DNA from: Flavobacteriales bacterium
Lineage (GTDB): Bacteria > Bacteroidota > Bacteroidia > UBA10329
DNA: 64,000 nucleotides
NCBI GenBank assembly: GCA_021739695.1
Contig: JAIPBM010000016.1
Coordinates: forward strand, 1-64,000
Direction of reading: 5' to 3'
Shown: piece by piece, positions 53,757 to 63,513 of the stretch
Layout: every line of letters starts with the position of its first letter
How positions within the stretch are numbered: the first letter of the stretch is position 1
Translations under genes and position numbers: made by a program
The notes under the pieces: generated by a model
Seen by the model: the letters and a program-made list of their open reading frames with translations, nothing else
Told to the model about the DNA's origin: nothing
Databases searched by the model: none

Positions 53757-56369
53757 ATGAACTTCAATAATTTCACGATAAAGTCGCAGGAAGCGTTGCA
53801 AGCAGCTACGCAGGAAGCGATGAACAACGGCCAACAGGCCATCGAAACAGGACACGTGTTAAAAGGTGTTCTGAACGTTGACGAGAACGTAACTCCATTT
53901 CTTCTCAAGAAATTGGGGGTAAATCTTCAAGCGTTCCAAGCAGCAGTTGACAGCCAAGTGAAAAGCTATCCCAAGATTGAGGGTGGACAGCCTTACCTAT
54001 CCAACAACGCCAATCAGGTCTTGAATAAGGCTAATAACTTCCTAAAAGAGTTTGGCGATGAGTATGTTTCCATCGAACACATTCTTTTGGCCTTGCTTGC
54101 AGGGGGCGATACCATTGCACAGCTGATGAAAGACAGCGGTGTGACCGAAAAAGGACTGAAATCTGCCATTACTGAACTTAGAAAAGGAGGAAAGGTAACC
54201 AGCCAATCGGCAGAGGAAACCTACAACGCCTTGGGTAAATACGCCTTGAATTTCAACGAGTTGGCAAAGAGTGGAAAACTCGACCCGGTCATCGGAAGGG
54301 ATGAAGAGATCAGACGCGTGTTGCAGATACTTTCCCGAAGAACCAAGAACAATCCGATCCTTATTGGAGAGCCAGGTGTGGGTAAAACCGCCATTGCCGA
54401 AGGCATTGCTCACCGTATCATAAACGGAGATGTTCCTGAGAATCTGAAAACGAAGCAATTGTATTCCTTGGATATGGGTGCATTGATTGCTGGGGCCAAA
54501 TACAAAGGCGAGTTTGAAGAACGTTTGAAATCTGTGGTGAAAGAGGTTATTTCTGCCGATGGCGAGATCATCCTTTTCATTGATGAGATACACACGCTTG
54601 TTGGAGCAGGTGGAGGAGAAGGCGCCATGGATGCGGCCAATATCCTGAAGCCAGCGTTAGCACGTGGCGAACTGAAAGCAATCGGTGCCACCACACTGAA
54701 CGAGTATCAGAAATACTTCGAAAAGGACAAGGCGCTTGAAAGACGTTTCCAGAAAGTGATGGTGGACGAGCCAAATACGGAAGACGCCATTTCCATTCTG
54801 CGTGGCCTGAAAGAGAAATACGAAACGCACCATAAGGTCCGAATTAAGGATGAGGCTATCATCTCAGCAGTTACGCTGTCACAACGCTACATCAACGACC
54901 GTTTTTTACCAGACAAGGCCATTGACCTGATTGATGAAGCTGCTTCTAAACTTCGTATCGAGATCAACTCATCTCCGCAGGAATTGGATGAAATTGAACG
55001 TAAGATCCGACAATTGGAGATTGAGCGCGAAGCCATTAAACGGGAGAAAGACCAGCCGAAGTTGGATAAGCTTGCTTCCCAATTGGCAGAATTAAGTGAT
55101 GAACGCGATTCGCTAAAAGCCAAGTGGCAGAATGAGAAAGACATCGTAGAAGGCATTCAGCAGGCCAAGGAAGACATTGAGAACTTCAAATTGCAAGCTG
55201 AGCAGGCGGAACGTGCAGGAGACTTTGGAAAAGTAGCGGAGTTGCGCTACGGAAGAATTCAGGAAGCAGAAGCCAAATTGGAGGAAAGCAAACATCAATT
55301 GGCCGAACTCCAAGAGAATTCTCCGATGATCAAAGAGGAAGTAGATTCGGAAGACATTGCAGGCGTGGTTTCGCGCTGGACGGGAATTCCCATCAATAAG
55401 ATGCTGGAAAGCGACCGTGAGAAGCTTCTCAAATTGGAAGACGAATTGCACAAACGTGTGGTAGGGCAAGAAGAAGCCATTTCTGCTATTTCAGATGCTG
55501 TGAGACGAAGCCGAGCAGGACTACAGGATGAAAAACGACCCATCGGTTCGTTTATCTTCTTAGGAACAACGGGTGTAGGTAAAACCGAACTTGCTAAAGC
55601 CTTGGCGGATTATCTTTTCAATAACGAGAACGCCATGACGCGTATTGATATGAGTGAGTATCAGGAACGCCATTCGGTTTCCCGTTTGGTAGGAGCACCT
55701 CCGGGATACGTGGGCTACGATGAAGGCGGACAGTTGACCGAAGCGGTGCGAAGAAAGCCGTACTCGATCGTGCTTTTGGATGAGATTGAGAAAGCGCATC
55801 CTGATGTGTTCAACATCTTACTGCAAGTGTTGGATGATGGCCGATTGACCGACAACAAGGGCCGCGTGGTGAACTTTAAGAACACCATCATCATCATGAC
55901 CTCGAACCTTGGTTCGCACTTGATCCAAGAGAAGATGGAGGATATCAATGAATTCAACCGCGAGGAAGTGTTGGCATCTACCAAAACAGAACTGTTTGAA
56001 CTGCTGAAGAAAACCTTGCGACCTGAGTTCTTGAATCGAATTGACGACATCATCATGTTTACACCGCTCACGCGAGATGATGTGTCAAGCATTGCCAGAC
56101 TGCAGTTGCAGTTACTTGCCAAGCAATTGGCTAAGAATGGTATCACCTTCGAATTCACGGATGAATGTGTGGATTGGCTGTCTCAACTTGGTTTCGACCC
56201 ACAGTTTGGTGCCAGACCATTGAAACGTGTCATCCAACGTGAAGTACTGAACGAACTCTCTAAGGAGATTCTTGCCGGAAAAGTGAACAAAGATGGTGTT
56301 ATCATCCTCGATTGCTTTGACAAGAAGATCGTCTTCAGAAATCAACCGAAGCAAGAAGAGACGGTTTAA
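53757..56369 (+). CDS. clpB: ATP-dependent disaggregase ClpB
   Basis: 870 residues from the ATG at 53757 ([19 protein letters not shown]); the frame is open 54 bases upstream without support. The Clp N domain is followed by AAA+ 1 with [13 protein letters not shown] and [14 protein letters not shown], a long coiled-coil M domain rich in Glu/Lys (around residues 395-520), and AAA+ 2 with [13 protein letters not shown] and the arginine-finger region. With DnaK it rescues aggregated proteins. It stands alone with its own terminator; I see no CIRCE element. Confidence 0.96.
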   Translation: MNFNNFTIKSQEALQAATQEAMNNGQQAIETGHVLKGVLNVDENVTPFLLKKLGVNLQAFQAAVDSQVKSYPKIEGGQPYLSNNANQVLNKANNFLKEFGDEYVSIEHILLALLAGGDTIAQLMKDSGVTEKGLKSAITELRKGGKVTSQSAEETYNALGKYALNFNELAKSGKLDPVIGRDEEIRRVLQILSRRTKNNPILIGEPGVGKTAIAEGIAHRIINGDVPENLKTKQLYSLDMGALIAGAKYKGEFEERLKSVVKEVISADGEIILFIDEIHTLVGAGGGEGAMDAANILKPALARGELKAIGATTLNEYQKYFEKDKALERRFQKVMVDEPNTEDAISILRGLKEKYETHHKVRIKDEAIISAVTLSQRYINDRFLPDKAIDLIDEAASKLRIEINSSPQELDEIERKIRQLEIEREAIKREKDQPKLDKLASQLAELSDERDSLKAKWQNEKDIVEGIQQAKEDIENFKLQAEQAERAGDFGKVAELRYGRIQEAEAKLEESKHQLAELQENSPMIKEEVDSEDIAGVVSRWTGIPINKMLESDREKLLKLEDELHKRVVGQEEAISAISDAVRRSRAGLQDEKRPIGSFIFLGTTGVGKTELAKALADYLFNNENAMTRIDMSEYQERHSVSRLVGAPPGYVGYDEGGQLTEAVRRKPYSIVLLDEIEKAHPDVFNILLQVLDDGRLTDNKGRVVNFKNTIIIMTSNLGSHLIQEKMEDINEFNREEVLASTKTELFELLKKTLRPEFLNRIDDIIMFTPLTRDDVSSIARLQLQLLAKQLAKNGITFEFTDECVDWLSQLGFDPQFGARPLKRVIQREVLNELSKEILAGKVNKDGVIILDCFDKKIVFRNQPKQEETV

Positions 56370-56388
56370 GTTGAGTTTGATTGAAAGT

Positions 56389-56424
56389 AAAAGTCCCGTT
56401 ACACTCGTGTAACGGGACTTTTTT
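56389..56424. terminator. Strong terminator after clpB
   Basis: AAAAGTCCCGTTACAC (56389-56404) and its perfect complement (56407-56422) with a two-base loop, then T's. It can act on both strands because arsM converges here. Confidence 0.92.
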
Positions 56425-56426
56425 AA

Positions 56427-57326
56427 TTAACAGCAGCCACTTTTAGGCGTACAGCAAGAAGATTCCTTCTCTATTTCGGAAAGCTTCACTTTAGGTTTTA
56501 CGGTTTTTGCACCAGGCTTTTCTGCGTAAACTGTAATGCTGAAAATGCCTGTATCTCCGCTATTGAATGCGTTCACTTCTTCTGTTGATAGGTACTTGCC
56601 CAGTATGTCATCAGGAATGACGATCGGTTTTTCCTTTTGAACCGTGATGTTCTCGAAGCCAGTGTCGGTTATCAGTTTCAGGTATTCCGCCCGTTGAATG
56701 GCACCAGCCACACATCCGGCATACATTTCGGCATCTTGTCGCAATGCTTCTGGCAGTTCACCAACCAGAACGATGTCTGAAATGCTGAAGTGTCCGCCAG
56801 GTTTTAATACCCGATGAATTTCGGCAATCACTTTCTGTTTGTCTGGAACCAGATTCAGAACGCAGTTGCTTACCACTACATCGGCCACATCATTACTCAC
56901 GGGCATCGCATCAATATCTCCTTCTCTGAATTCGACATTATTCAAACCGAGCTTTTCGGCATTGGCACGGGCCTTTTCAATCATAATAGGCGTGAAGTCA
57001 ATTCCAATGACCTTTCCTTCTGCACCCGTTTCATGTCGGGCAACAAAACAATCATTTCCAGCCCCAGAACCAAGGTCAATGACCGTATCTCCGTTCTGGA
57101 TCTTTGCAAATTGTGTAGGCAAACCACAACCTAATCCCAGGTCGGCATCTTCCACGTAGCCTTCCGTTTGGGAGTAGTCATCCATCATAATGTTGTAAAC
57201 CTTGTTTGCAGGCGTGGTTGCACCACAGCAAGAGGACGCATTCTGCGTTTTACCCTGCTCGGCAATTTTGGCGTACCGCTCTTTCACTAAATTCTTTAAC
57301 TGCTCTTCGTTCTTCATTTCAACCAT
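56427..57326 (-). CDS. arsM: Arsenite S-adenosylmethionine methyltransferase
   Basis: A 299-residue enzyme. VIDLGSGAGNDCFVARHETG is the SAM motif. The ArsM cysteines are present: SSCCG near residue 29, the Cys in LGLGCGLP, the Cys in VSNCVLNLVPD and in YAGCVAGA. The end is Cys-rich (SSCCTPKSGCC). It converts arsenite to methylated arsenicals that can leave the cell. No arsR or other ars genes are adjacent. Start may be 57326 or the ATG at 57317. Confidence 0.9.
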   Translation of the reverse strand: MVEMKNEEQLKNLVKERYAKIAEQGKTQNASSCCGATTPANKVYNIMMDDYSQTEGYVEDADLGLGCGLPTQFAKIQNGDTVIDLGSGAGNDCFVARHETGAEGKVIGIDFTPIMIEKARANAEKLGLNNVEFREGDIDAMPVSNDVADVVVSNCVLNLVPDKQKVIAEIHRVLKPGGHFSISDIVLVGELPEALRQDAEMYAGCVAGAIQRAEYLKLITDTGFENITVQKEKPIVIPDDILGKYLSTEEVNAFNSGDTGIFSITVYAEKPGAKTVKPKVKLSEIEKESSCCTPKSGCC

Positions 57327-57427
57327 CTTTTGGAGAAGTAAGATTAGTGAATTGATGGAGCATTGGCCTTGTAGGTGAGTTAGGTATGTTTCTGATTATT
57401 ATCATGGGGAAGGAATTGATTCCCGCA

Positions 57428-57577
57428 CAAATGCCAACAACACCCGTGTCATTCCGACCGCAGTGGAGGAATCTTTTGTTGAGAAATGCTAGATTGAATG
57501 AGATGCTTCGTTCCTAAGTATGACAGACGAGATACGATGGATGCTACTCATAAACGCCAACTGCACCTCTCACCCTG
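57428..57577. repeat. Long direct repeat, copy A
   Basis: Begins CAAATGCCAACAACACCCGT and runs to CTCACCCTGA. By eye it is over 90 percent identical to 57776-57924. The start of copy A has an extra GT in CCCGTGTCATTCC. Confidence 0.8.
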
Positions 57578-57617
57578 AGAAACAGCCTGCCTGAGGTACT
57601 CGAAGGAAAGTAGGGGC

Positions 57618-57737
57618 TTGTATGCTGGAAGGAATGCGTTACAGCTTCCGCTCGCTGCCGGTTCGTATCTTTACAGGATAGATGCACAGGATGGAGATAC
57701 CGTTGACATGGGCCGTGTGGTCATCATTCAGAAATAA
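57618..57737 (+). pseudogene. Remnant of a T9SS sorting domain
   Basis: The frame reads LYAGRNALQLPLAAGSYLYR then IDAQDGDTVDMGRVVIIQK and a TAA. This is the end of a type A sorting domain (compare GENRILFDGSNLSSGLYTY in the protein at 21640). The upstream side joins a palindromic repeat, so the rest of the gene has been lost or replaced. Confidence 0.75.
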
Positions 57738-57775
57738 TGTGTTGATCATGATGTTCTGTGCATTCGCTATTGTAG

Positions 57776-57924
57776 CAAATGCCAACAACACCCGTCATTC
57801 CGACCGCAGTGAAGGAATCTTTTGTTGAGAGATGCTAGATTGAATGAGATGCTTCGTTCCTAAGCATGACAGACGAGACAGGGTGGATGCTACTCATAAA
57901 CGCCAACTACACCTGTCACTCTGA
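57776..57924. repeat. Long direct repeat, copy B
   Basis: Second copy of the unit at 57428-57577, ending in CACCTGTCACTCTGACG just before the stop of the GH114-like gene. Confidence 0.8.
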
Positions 57925-57944
57925 CGAAGGAAGAGTCTCACACC

Positions 57945-58919
57945 TCACTCCTCAAAATATTCGTATCCATCAATGATATCGAGGTAAGCACCATCAAACC
58001 CAGCATCCACTATCATTTTGGTGTAGGATTCATTATTACCATAAATGATGTTCTGCCAATCAGTATTCCAATACTTGACCTTGTAATTGCCTTCCCAATC
58101 TGGGTTTTCGGCTTCAAGCCAAACGGGTTTGTCTGTACTCCAACTCGATTGCCAGTAATAACGATAGTCTTCTGCTTCGCCAATGCTCATGTAGCACACC
58201 ACCATGCGCTGACCGCCATTGGCTTTTTCGCGTAGTTGGCTGATGTCGGAAGCTGTAAATGGCGTTCCGTCATTAAAGAAGAGGTCAATAACCAGCAGGT
58301 CGTAATTGGTGGCACGTACTTGATTGATGAAGTTTGTTTTAGATGGATAATTCTCCGAATTGAGCAGATACAGGAAGTTCTGTACGATAGGTAATGAATT
58401 GACCAGCGAACTGCTTTCCTGCCATATCGTGTTCGGATAACTTGGAATAGTGGTGAGGTTCCGTTCATCAGCGGCAAAGCCCACATAACCAGCAGCTTCG
58501 TTCAGTTCATACGAATCCAACATGTTTGCTGGCGTGGAACAATAATCAATGACCAGAATGCGGTTTCCGGCTTGCAACGACTTGTTCAGGAATCCTTGGA
58601 TGTATTCCGATTCTTGCGTGGGAGTTGCCACGTAATCGTTATTGTAGCCATAGAACAGATCTTCTTGTCCGTGGGCATCAATGGCCATGGTATACGCGGT
58701 ATGCAGCGGGCCGTCCACTTCACCGTTGGTGCTAATCAGTTCAATTCCATTCTGTGGAATGATGACGAAATTCGGATTCATGCCCTTCGCATATTCGCTT
58801 ATTCCGATAACGAAACTTCGCATTTCCTCACGGTAATCTGTGTTGTCTGGTGTTTCATCCTTGGTGTTGCAACCTGCCAATAAACTGGCAATGAAAACGA
58901 GAATAGTCAGATGTCTCAT
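57945..58919 (-). CDS. GH114/TM1410-like lipoprotein (putative polygalactosaminidase family)
   Basis: A 324-residue protein with lipobox LLAGC (Cys16). The TIM-barrel signature of the TM1410/GH114 group is present: VIDYCSTPAN, YDLLVIDLFFNDGTPFTASDI, RMVVCYMSIGEAEDYRYYW and the closing DAGFDGAYLDIIDGYEYFEE with the acidic pair near the end. The family is linked to alpha-1,4-galactosaminogalactan cleavage, so it may act on surface or biofilm glycan. The O-acetylation pair at 61-63 kb is the nearest polysaccharide-related locus. Confidence 0.78.
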   Translation of the reverse strand: MRHLTILVFIASLLAGCNTKDETPDNTDYREEMRSFVIGISEYAKGMNPNFVIIPQNGIELISTNGEVDGPLHTAYTMAIDAHGQEDLFYGYNNDYVATPTQESEYIQGFLNKSLQAGNRILVIDYCSTPANMLDSYELNEAAGYVGFAADERNLTTIPSYPNTIWQESSSLVNSLPIVQNFLYLLNSENYPSKTNFINQVRATNYDLLVIDLFFNDGTPFTASDISQLREKANGGQRMVVCYMSIGEAEDYRYYWQSSWSTDKPVWLEAENPDWEGNYKVKYWNTDWQNIIYGNNESYTKMIVDAGFDGAYLDIIDGYEYFEE

Positions 58920-59052
58920 GATTGGGAATTGGTTTGTCGATAAGGTATTTCGGTAATGGAATGTAGGGTTTTGGTCTCGTAACGCTGTTGATGGTTTTCA
59001 CAAGTAAGAGGCGTTCGTGAACCACCTAAAACTCTCGCCTCATTTTAATGAA

Positions 59053-59084
59053 GAAAGCCTGCCATTTGGCAGGCCCTTTTCTTT
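59053..59084. terminator. Terminator hairpin
   Basis: GCCTGCC (59057-59063) and GGCAGGC (59068-59074) with an ATTT loop. T-rich DNA follows on both strands (CCTTTTCTTT on plus, TTTCTTC on minus). It lies 30 bases after the stop of the DUF1761 gene, which reads on the minus strand. Confidence 0.7.
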
Positions 59085-59103
59085 AACGTCAAGATCATCA
59101 GAG

Positions 59104-59526
59104 TTACATGCCAGCCCCAGCAAAGGTGTAAAGGATGGCTCCCATCGCTGAAAAGCAAAGCACCCAATAGCCAGAGTTGATGAGGATTCCTTTCAAGTTC
59201 CTACGCTCGAATAATGAGTTGGTAATAAGCACCGGAAGCGCAAAATAGAGCGAATACAGCATTCCGTGAAACGCTCCATGCAACGCGGTTCTGTCGTCTT
59301 CGCCATGATGGTAAGCACCACCAGATAGTTTGTAGGCAACAACCATTGCCAAGAGGAACGACAGCCCGAAAATGAGCGGCATGCTTCCTTTTTTCAGTCC
59401 TTCTTCAGTCAGTCCGATTGATTCCATCCAGGCCTTTCCGAATACCTTAGGGTTATACCAGATAAAGCCAATGGCCAATGTTGATGCGGCTGAAACAGCC
59501 ACGGCAATCCAATTTACTTCGTCCAT
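59104..59526 (-). CDS. DUF1761 family membrane protein
   Basis: A 140-residue protein with four membrane helices. The DUF1761 pattern is visible: VNWIAVAVSAASTLAIGFIWY, NPKVFGKAW, then HGAFHGMLYSLYFALPVLITN and NSGYWVLCFSAMGAILY. Function unknown. It has its own terminator and diverges from the M48 gene. Confidence 0.85.
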   Translation of the reverse strand: MDEVNWIAVAVSAASTLAIGFIWYNPKVFGKAWMESIGLTEEGLKKGSMPLIFGLSFLLAMVVAYKLSGGAYHHGEDDRTALHGAFHGMLYSLYFALPVLITNSLFERRNLKGILINSGYWVLCFSAMGAILYTFAGAGM

Positions 59527-59616
59527 TATTTTTTGTTTTTTGATGGTTTATGAAATCAAGGTACTGAAAAAAAACAATTTTGATTCATTGGTCCGACAAT
59601 CACCAATACCCTTGGT

Positions 59617-59624
59617 TAATTTTG
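59617..59624 (+). promoter_or_regulatory. -7 element TAATTTTG before the M48 protease gene
   Basis: TAnnTTTG match 17 bases before the ATG at 59642. It shows that the longer frame open from 59372 is not the true start. Confidence 0.45.
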
Positions 59625-59641
59625 TGGCTCAAATAAACATC

Positions 59642-60454
59642 ATGAAAAAAGCCATCATATACTTAGTGATTGTTGCCTTTGCCATAGCCTGCACCACGGT
59701 GCCCATCACAGGTAGAAAGCAAATGAATCTTTTGCCCGAGAGCCAGATGATGAGCATGTCTCTCGCAAATTATAATCAGTTTTTGGGTGCGAATCCCACC
59801 TTGCCGGCCAGCGACCAGCACGTTCAGCAAGTTAAACGAGTGGGAGAGAAGATAGCCGCAGCCGCTACACGCTATTTGAAAGCAAAAGGCGCCTCCGACC
59901 GTGTGGCAGGTTTTAAATGGGATTTCAATGTGGTGCAGAGCAACGAGGTGAACGCGTGGTGCATGCCGGGCGGAAAGGTGGTGTTCTACACCGGAATTCT
60001 ACCTGTTTGTCAGGATGAAGATGGAATTGCCGTGGTAATGGGGCATGAAGTGGCGCATGCCATTGCTCGTCATGGTAATGAACGAATGAGTCAAGGTCTG
60101 CTGGTGCAGGGTGGAGGAATGGCAGTTGATTTAGCTTCTGCAATGACTAACCAGTCAGCACAAACAACAGCTCTTTTCCAACAGGCATACGGTATTGGTG
60201 CAACGGTTGGAGCAATTCTTCCGTTTTCACGTTTGCATGAAAGCGAAGCAGACGAAATGGGACTGATCTTTACGGCCATGGCCGGTTACGACCCCGCAAC
60301 GGCTGTTCCTTTCTGGGAACGCATGTCGAAATTGGGTGGGAGCAGACCTCCTGAATTCTTGAGCACGCATCCAGACCCTGAAAAACGAAGTCAGAAATTG
60401 GCAGAACAGGTCAGATTGGCAAGAGCGTACGGTATTAAGTACGGAACCAATTAA
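59642..60454 (+). CDS. M48-family metalloprotease lipoprotein (LoiP/YggG-like)
   Basis: 270 residues from MKKAIIYLVIVAFAIAC, a lipobox ending at Cys17, followed by TTVPITGRKQMNLLPESQMM, a sequence typical of these lipoproteins. The zinc motif is MGHEVAHAIARHG (HExxH), with the third ligand Glu in LHESEADEMGL and the late LSTHPDPEKRSQKL. It would degrade or quality-control envelope proteins. Confidence 0.93.
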   Translation: MKKAIIYLVIVAFAIACTTVPITGRKQMNLLPESQMMSMSLANYNQFLGANPTLPASDQHVQQVKRVGEKIAAAATRYLKAKGASDRVAGFKWDFNVVQSNEVNAWCMPGGKVVFYTGILPVCQDEDGIAVVMGHEVAHAIARHGNERMSQGLLVQGGGMAVDLASAMTNQSAQTTALFQQAYGIGATVGAILPFSRLHESEADEMGLIFTAMAGYDPATAVPFWERMSKLGGSRPPEFLSTHPDPEKRSQKLAEQVRLARAYGIKYGTN

Positions 60455-60507
60455 AGACGATTTCTGAACAATAAACCAAAGTGACTGCTGTTTTAGCTCT
60501 GTGCTGT

Positions 60508-60515
60508 TAAATTTG
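60508..60515 (+). promoter_or_regulatory. -7 element TAAATTTG before the Cys-rich lipoprotein pair
   Basis: TAnnTTTG match 23 bases before the ATG at 60539. Confidence 0.4.
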
Positions 60516-60538
60516 TGCAAGCATTACTGTCCTTGGAT

Positions 60539-60724
60539 ATGAAATTCACGATGATACTGGTACTCTTTTTGCTTGGTTGCACTCTAAGTTCGTGTGATGA
60601 TGGTTGTGTTACCTGTTCCGGTGTCACTGCTCCTCAGGAAGTCTGTAAAGGCGATTACACGGATAATAGCTATTACCAGAGTTATGTGGATGAATACGAA
60701 AATAAAGGAGGTACCTGTGAATAG
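60539..60724 (+). CDS. Tiny Cys-rich lipoprotein 1
   Basis: 61 residues from the ATG at 60539 (MKFTMILVLFLLGC), with a lipoprotein signal whose likely lipid site is LSSC; LLGC is an alternative. The mature part has CVTC, then EVCKGDYTDNSYYQSYVDEY and a final GGTCE. It is related to the next protein by the pattern C-x2-C, VC/IC, acidic Tyr-rich helix, G-x-TC. The disulfide or metal role is unknown. Confidence 0.65.
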   Translation: MKFTMILVLFLLGCTLSSCDDGCVTCSGVTAPQEVCKGDYTDNSYYQSYVDEYENKGGTCE

Positions 60725-60914
60725 AACTTGGGGATTGATCGTAGTAGTGGTTTCCATCAGTCTTGTTGGTTGTGGAAAATGTGAAGAGTGCGAATTGAAC
60801 AATTCTTCCGAAACCATCTGCGAAACGGAGTTCGACAACACCGATCAATATCAAGATGCCATTGCAGACCGTGAGGCTGCTGGTGCTACCTGTACTTCAA
60901 AGGGTGGTTTCTGA
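60717..60914 (+). CDS. Tiny Cys-rich lipoprotein 2 (GTG start)
   Basis: 65 residues starting at a GTG at 60717, preceded by a strong ribosome site AAAGGAGG about 6 bases upstream and overlapping the previous gene by 8 bases. A longer frame from 60594 is a shadow of gene 1. The lipobox is LVGC. The mature part, GKCEEC then TICETEFDNTDQYQDAI and GATC, is a paralogue of gene 1. The 3' end overlaps the convergent AlgJ-like gene by 18 bases. Confidence 0.65.
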   Translation: MNRTWGLIVVVVSISLVGCGKCEECELNNSSETICETEFDNTDQYQDAIADREAAGATCTSKGGF

Positions 60915-62051
60915 TTCTGTTTTCGGATAAAGAAGTTCTTCCAATTTTTCTACTGACCCCCAACCGAAACGCTGCATTTGAGGTTCGGTCATCATCAGCA
61001 TTAGCACGTCCTGTTTCTTAAGCTCTTCAAGAATATCCAATTCCTCAACATTGGAAGTAGGGAAAACATGCGAAGGCTGCGCGTCTTTGAAATAGAACCA
61101 GAAACCACCGTAGCTGCAGACACGGTCTCCGAAGCCGCTACGCATGATTCCGTAATAATAGCTGTCCGCAATCACTATAAATTTGGTGGGAGTGATAGTT
61201 GAATCTTCTCCAAAATATCGAATAGGGTAGGCAAGCTTTTCATGATTTGGGGTGAAAAGGAGATTCATGCCAACCGCAATATCATTATCACCACCTCTAG
61301 CGGTGTCAGAAATCTCAATGTCGTACCAGAATTTCTGTAGTGGTCTTCCTGTCAATGATTGGATGTAGCCTCTTAGTGTATCGCAAACATGGGCTACTCC
61401 GTATTCACTCCAGTGAATGCCTCCTTTTGGAAAAAGTGGAAAGCGGCTCGTATCGTTCCAGCTATGGTATAGTTTCTTCAGGTCGAGCAGCCGGATATCG
61501 TTGCCCAGTGCAAAATCTGCTATGAACTCATAGTTGGTAATCGGGCGATGTTCGTCTTTCAGAAAATCGGAGAACTTATCTTCAAAGAAGCTTCCCTTTC
61601 CGGGAGCGAGTGCCAGAAAAGCCTTTACTCCAACAGAATCAAGTCCACGTTGAACGTGTTTCCATCGCAGAAGCTTATCGGTCAAGACATCTTCTCCAGC
61701 GAAATCTTTTCCGTAAAAAGCATCCACGTAGCCTACATCAAGCAAGACACCGTCTTTGCCAGGCGAAACACCATTAGCCATGGCCATGTCAAACACATCG
61801 AAATAATATTGATTCCTTAATCGCACCAAGTATTCTCTCGCTCCTATCTGCTCATTAAGCCAAGTTTCTTCTGCCGATTGGAAATTTCCATCGAACCAAT
61901 CGTTCCAATCGAATTCAGGTTCTGATGCAGATTGGAAAGAGCCATCCAAAGGCCAAGCTGGAATAAATCTGAAATTCCGCTGAAGCAATGGCAACGACAG
62001 CGAAGCCAGCACCAACGCGAACAACAGATATTTCAGTGCACTTTGTATCAA
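60897..62051 (-). CDS. SGNH/AlgX-AlgJ-like O-acetyltransferase accessory protein
   Basis: A 384-residue protein with an N-terminal membrane/signal helix. The SGNH/AlgX-type region has KDGVLLDVGYVDAFYGKDF, FLALAPGKGSFFEDKF, the GGIHWSEYGVAHVCD motif in the DHHW-like His position, and FIVIADSYYYGI with a likely catalytic Ser. AlgJ/AlgX-like proteins move acetyl groups onto exported polysaccharide. Its ATG overlaps the stop of the MBOAT gene by four bases. Confidence 0.82.
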   Translation of the reverse strand: MIQSALKYLLFALVLASLSLPLLQRNFRFIPAWPLDGSFQSASEPEFDWNDWFDGNFQSAEETWLNEQIGAREYLVRLRNQYYFDVFDMAMANGVSPGKDGVLLDVGYVDAFYGKDFAGEDVLTDKLLRWKHVQRGLDSVGVKAFLALAPGKGSFFEDKFSDFLKDEHRPITNYEFIADFALGNDIRLLDLKKLYHSWNDTSRFPLFPKGGIHWSEYGVAHVCDTLRGYIQSLTGRPLQKFWYDIEISDTARGGDNDIAVGMNLLFTPNHEKLAYPIRYFGEDSTITPTKFIVIADSYYYGIMRSGFGDRVCSYGGFWFYFKDAQPSHVFPTSNVEELDILEELKKQDVLMLMMTEPQMQRFGWGSVEKLEELLYPKTESETTL

Positions 62052-63469
62052 AACTTGAAGTAAATGAAGGGGTTGAAGCCAGAAGCGGTGATCATACTAA
62101 GACAGAAAATGAAGAGTACAATGGATATGATGGTCTTGATGGCGTTTGCGAGTAGGCCTGCGCTGGAATCTTGTACCATTTTGTTCGTCCATTTTTCGAT
62201 GGCAGGAACGATGGCCATGAATGAAAAAACGATAGCCAAGGCTAATGTCCACTTGAACTCCATGCTTAATGCAGGGAAATAAATGTCTTGACCGAAGGAT
62301 AGCAAAGCACTATAAAAATGCAGCGCATGCTCAAATGTTTCTGTTCGGAACAGCACCCAGCCGAACATGGCTATCACAAAAGTGATAAGTATGCTTGTAA
62401 TACGCCCAATTCGCTCGTATAATTTAGCTACGAACAAGCGTTCTAGTACAAGGAAAAGTCCGTGATAACCACCCCAGATGACAAAATTCCAAGAGGCTCC
62501 GTGCCAGAGACCGGACAAGAGAAAAACAACCCACAAGTTAAAATAGGTGCGTCCTACGCCTTTCCTGTTTCCTCCGAGAGGTATGTAGAGATAGTCCTTC
62601 ATCCATCGGCTAAGCGTCATGTGCCAGCGTCTCCAGAATTCGGTAATGCTCGCAGAAACATATGGGCTATTGAAGTTTTCAGGGAATACGAATCCCATCA
62701 TCCTGCCAAGCCCAATGGCCATATCAGAATAGCCAGAGAAATCGAAATAGATCTGCATGCTGTACGCGATAATGCCGATCCATGCCCAAGAAAATGTTAA
62801 GGCCTCGCCTTCCAAAGCAAAGGCTGAATCTGCCACTTGACCAACCACGTTTGCTACCAATACCTTTTTTGCCAAACCAATGGTAAACCGAAAGAACCCC
62901 AGCAAACGGTCATCTATTGTTTCGTGCTTACTTCGGTCAATCAGCTGGTCCGCTATTTCATTGAAACGGACAATCGGACCAGCTATCAACTGAGGGAACA
63001 GTATGATATACAAAGCATAATCTCCAAAGCTTTTCAAGGCAGCGTGTTTTCCTCTGTAGACATCTAGCGTGTAGCTCAATTTCTGAAACGTGAAAAACGA
63101 TATGCCGATAGGAAGCGCAACAGCAGTCCAGTTGATGGATTCGATTCCGATTGAAATTAGAATGCTGTTGGCGTTTTCAACAAAAAAATTGGCGTATTTG
63201 AAGTAAGCAAGAAGTCCAACGTTTAGCACTACGCTTGCCGCTGCAAGCCATTTCCGATAACGCGTTTCGCTGGAGAGTTGTCGTACAAGCCAAAAATCAA
63301 TCAGCAGGCTGGTATAAACTACAAATACGAATAGTGGTGCGCCCCAAGCATAGAAAAAGGTGCTTGCCAAAAGGGCTGTGTAGTTGCGGCTTTTCGCTGG
63401 CGCCAACAGATACAGTCCCAAAAAAACGGGGAGAAAGTATACAAGGAAAAGCGTACTGCTGAACACCAT
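62048..63469 (-). CDS. MBOAT O-acyltransferase (AlgI/DltB-like)
   Basis: A 473-residue membrane-bound O-acyltransferase with about eleven helices. MBOAT residues are clear: FFTFQKLSYTLDVYRGK, FPQLIAGPIVRFNEI, FWRRWHMTLSRWMKDYLYIPLGGNRKG (the AlgI signature, split by the line), and GLWHGASWNFVIWGGYHGL with the catalytic His. It supplies acyl groups across the inner membrane to the AlgJ-like partner. The acceptor polysaccharide is not encoded here. Confidence 0.93.
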   Translation of the reverse strand: MVFSSTLFLVYFLPVFLGLYLLAPAKSRNYTALLASTFFYAWGAPLFVFVVYTSLLIDFWLVRQLSSETRYRKWLAAASVVLNVGLLAYFKYANFFVENANSILISIGIESINWTAVALPIGISFFTFQKLSYTLDVYRGKHAALKSFGDYALYIILFPQLIAGPIVRFNEIADQLIDRSKHETIDDRLLGFFRFTIGLAKKVLVANVVGQVADSAFALEGEALTFSWAWIGIIAYSMQIYFDFSGYSDMAIGLGRMMGFVFPENFNSPYVSASITEFWRRWHMTLSRWMKDYLYIPLGGNRKGVGRTYFNLWVVFLLSGLWHGASWNFVIWGGYHGLFLVLERLFVAKLYERIGRITSILITFVIAMFGWVLFRTETFEHALHFYSALLSFGQDIYFPALSMEFKWTLALAIVFSFMAIVPAIEKWTNKMVQDSSAGLLANAIKTIISIVLFIFCLSMITASGFNPFIYFKF

Positions 63470-63513
63470 TTACGAAGCTTGAAAGCTATGAAAACATTGC
63501 CAATTCGTCCGTG

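Larger units (their letters stand above)
57327..57944. other. Gene-free region built of duplicated repeats and a pseudogene tail
   Basis: Two copies of a roughly 150-base unit (57428-57577 and 57776-57924) surround a T9SS-tail remnant (57618-57737). The units carry palindromic pieces such as CATTCCGACCGCAGTG...GGAATC and ATGAGATGCTTCGTTCC. No other gene can be supported. Confidence 0.7.

Noticed and set aside
57428-57924. CRISPR array
   Set aside because: Only two long repeat copies with a pseudogene piece between them; no regular short repeats and spacers and no cas genes in the window.
59372-59641. 90-residue N-terminal extension of the M48 protease
   Set aside because: It covers the promoter region and the start of a divergent gene; the lipoprotein signal begins at the ATG at 59642.
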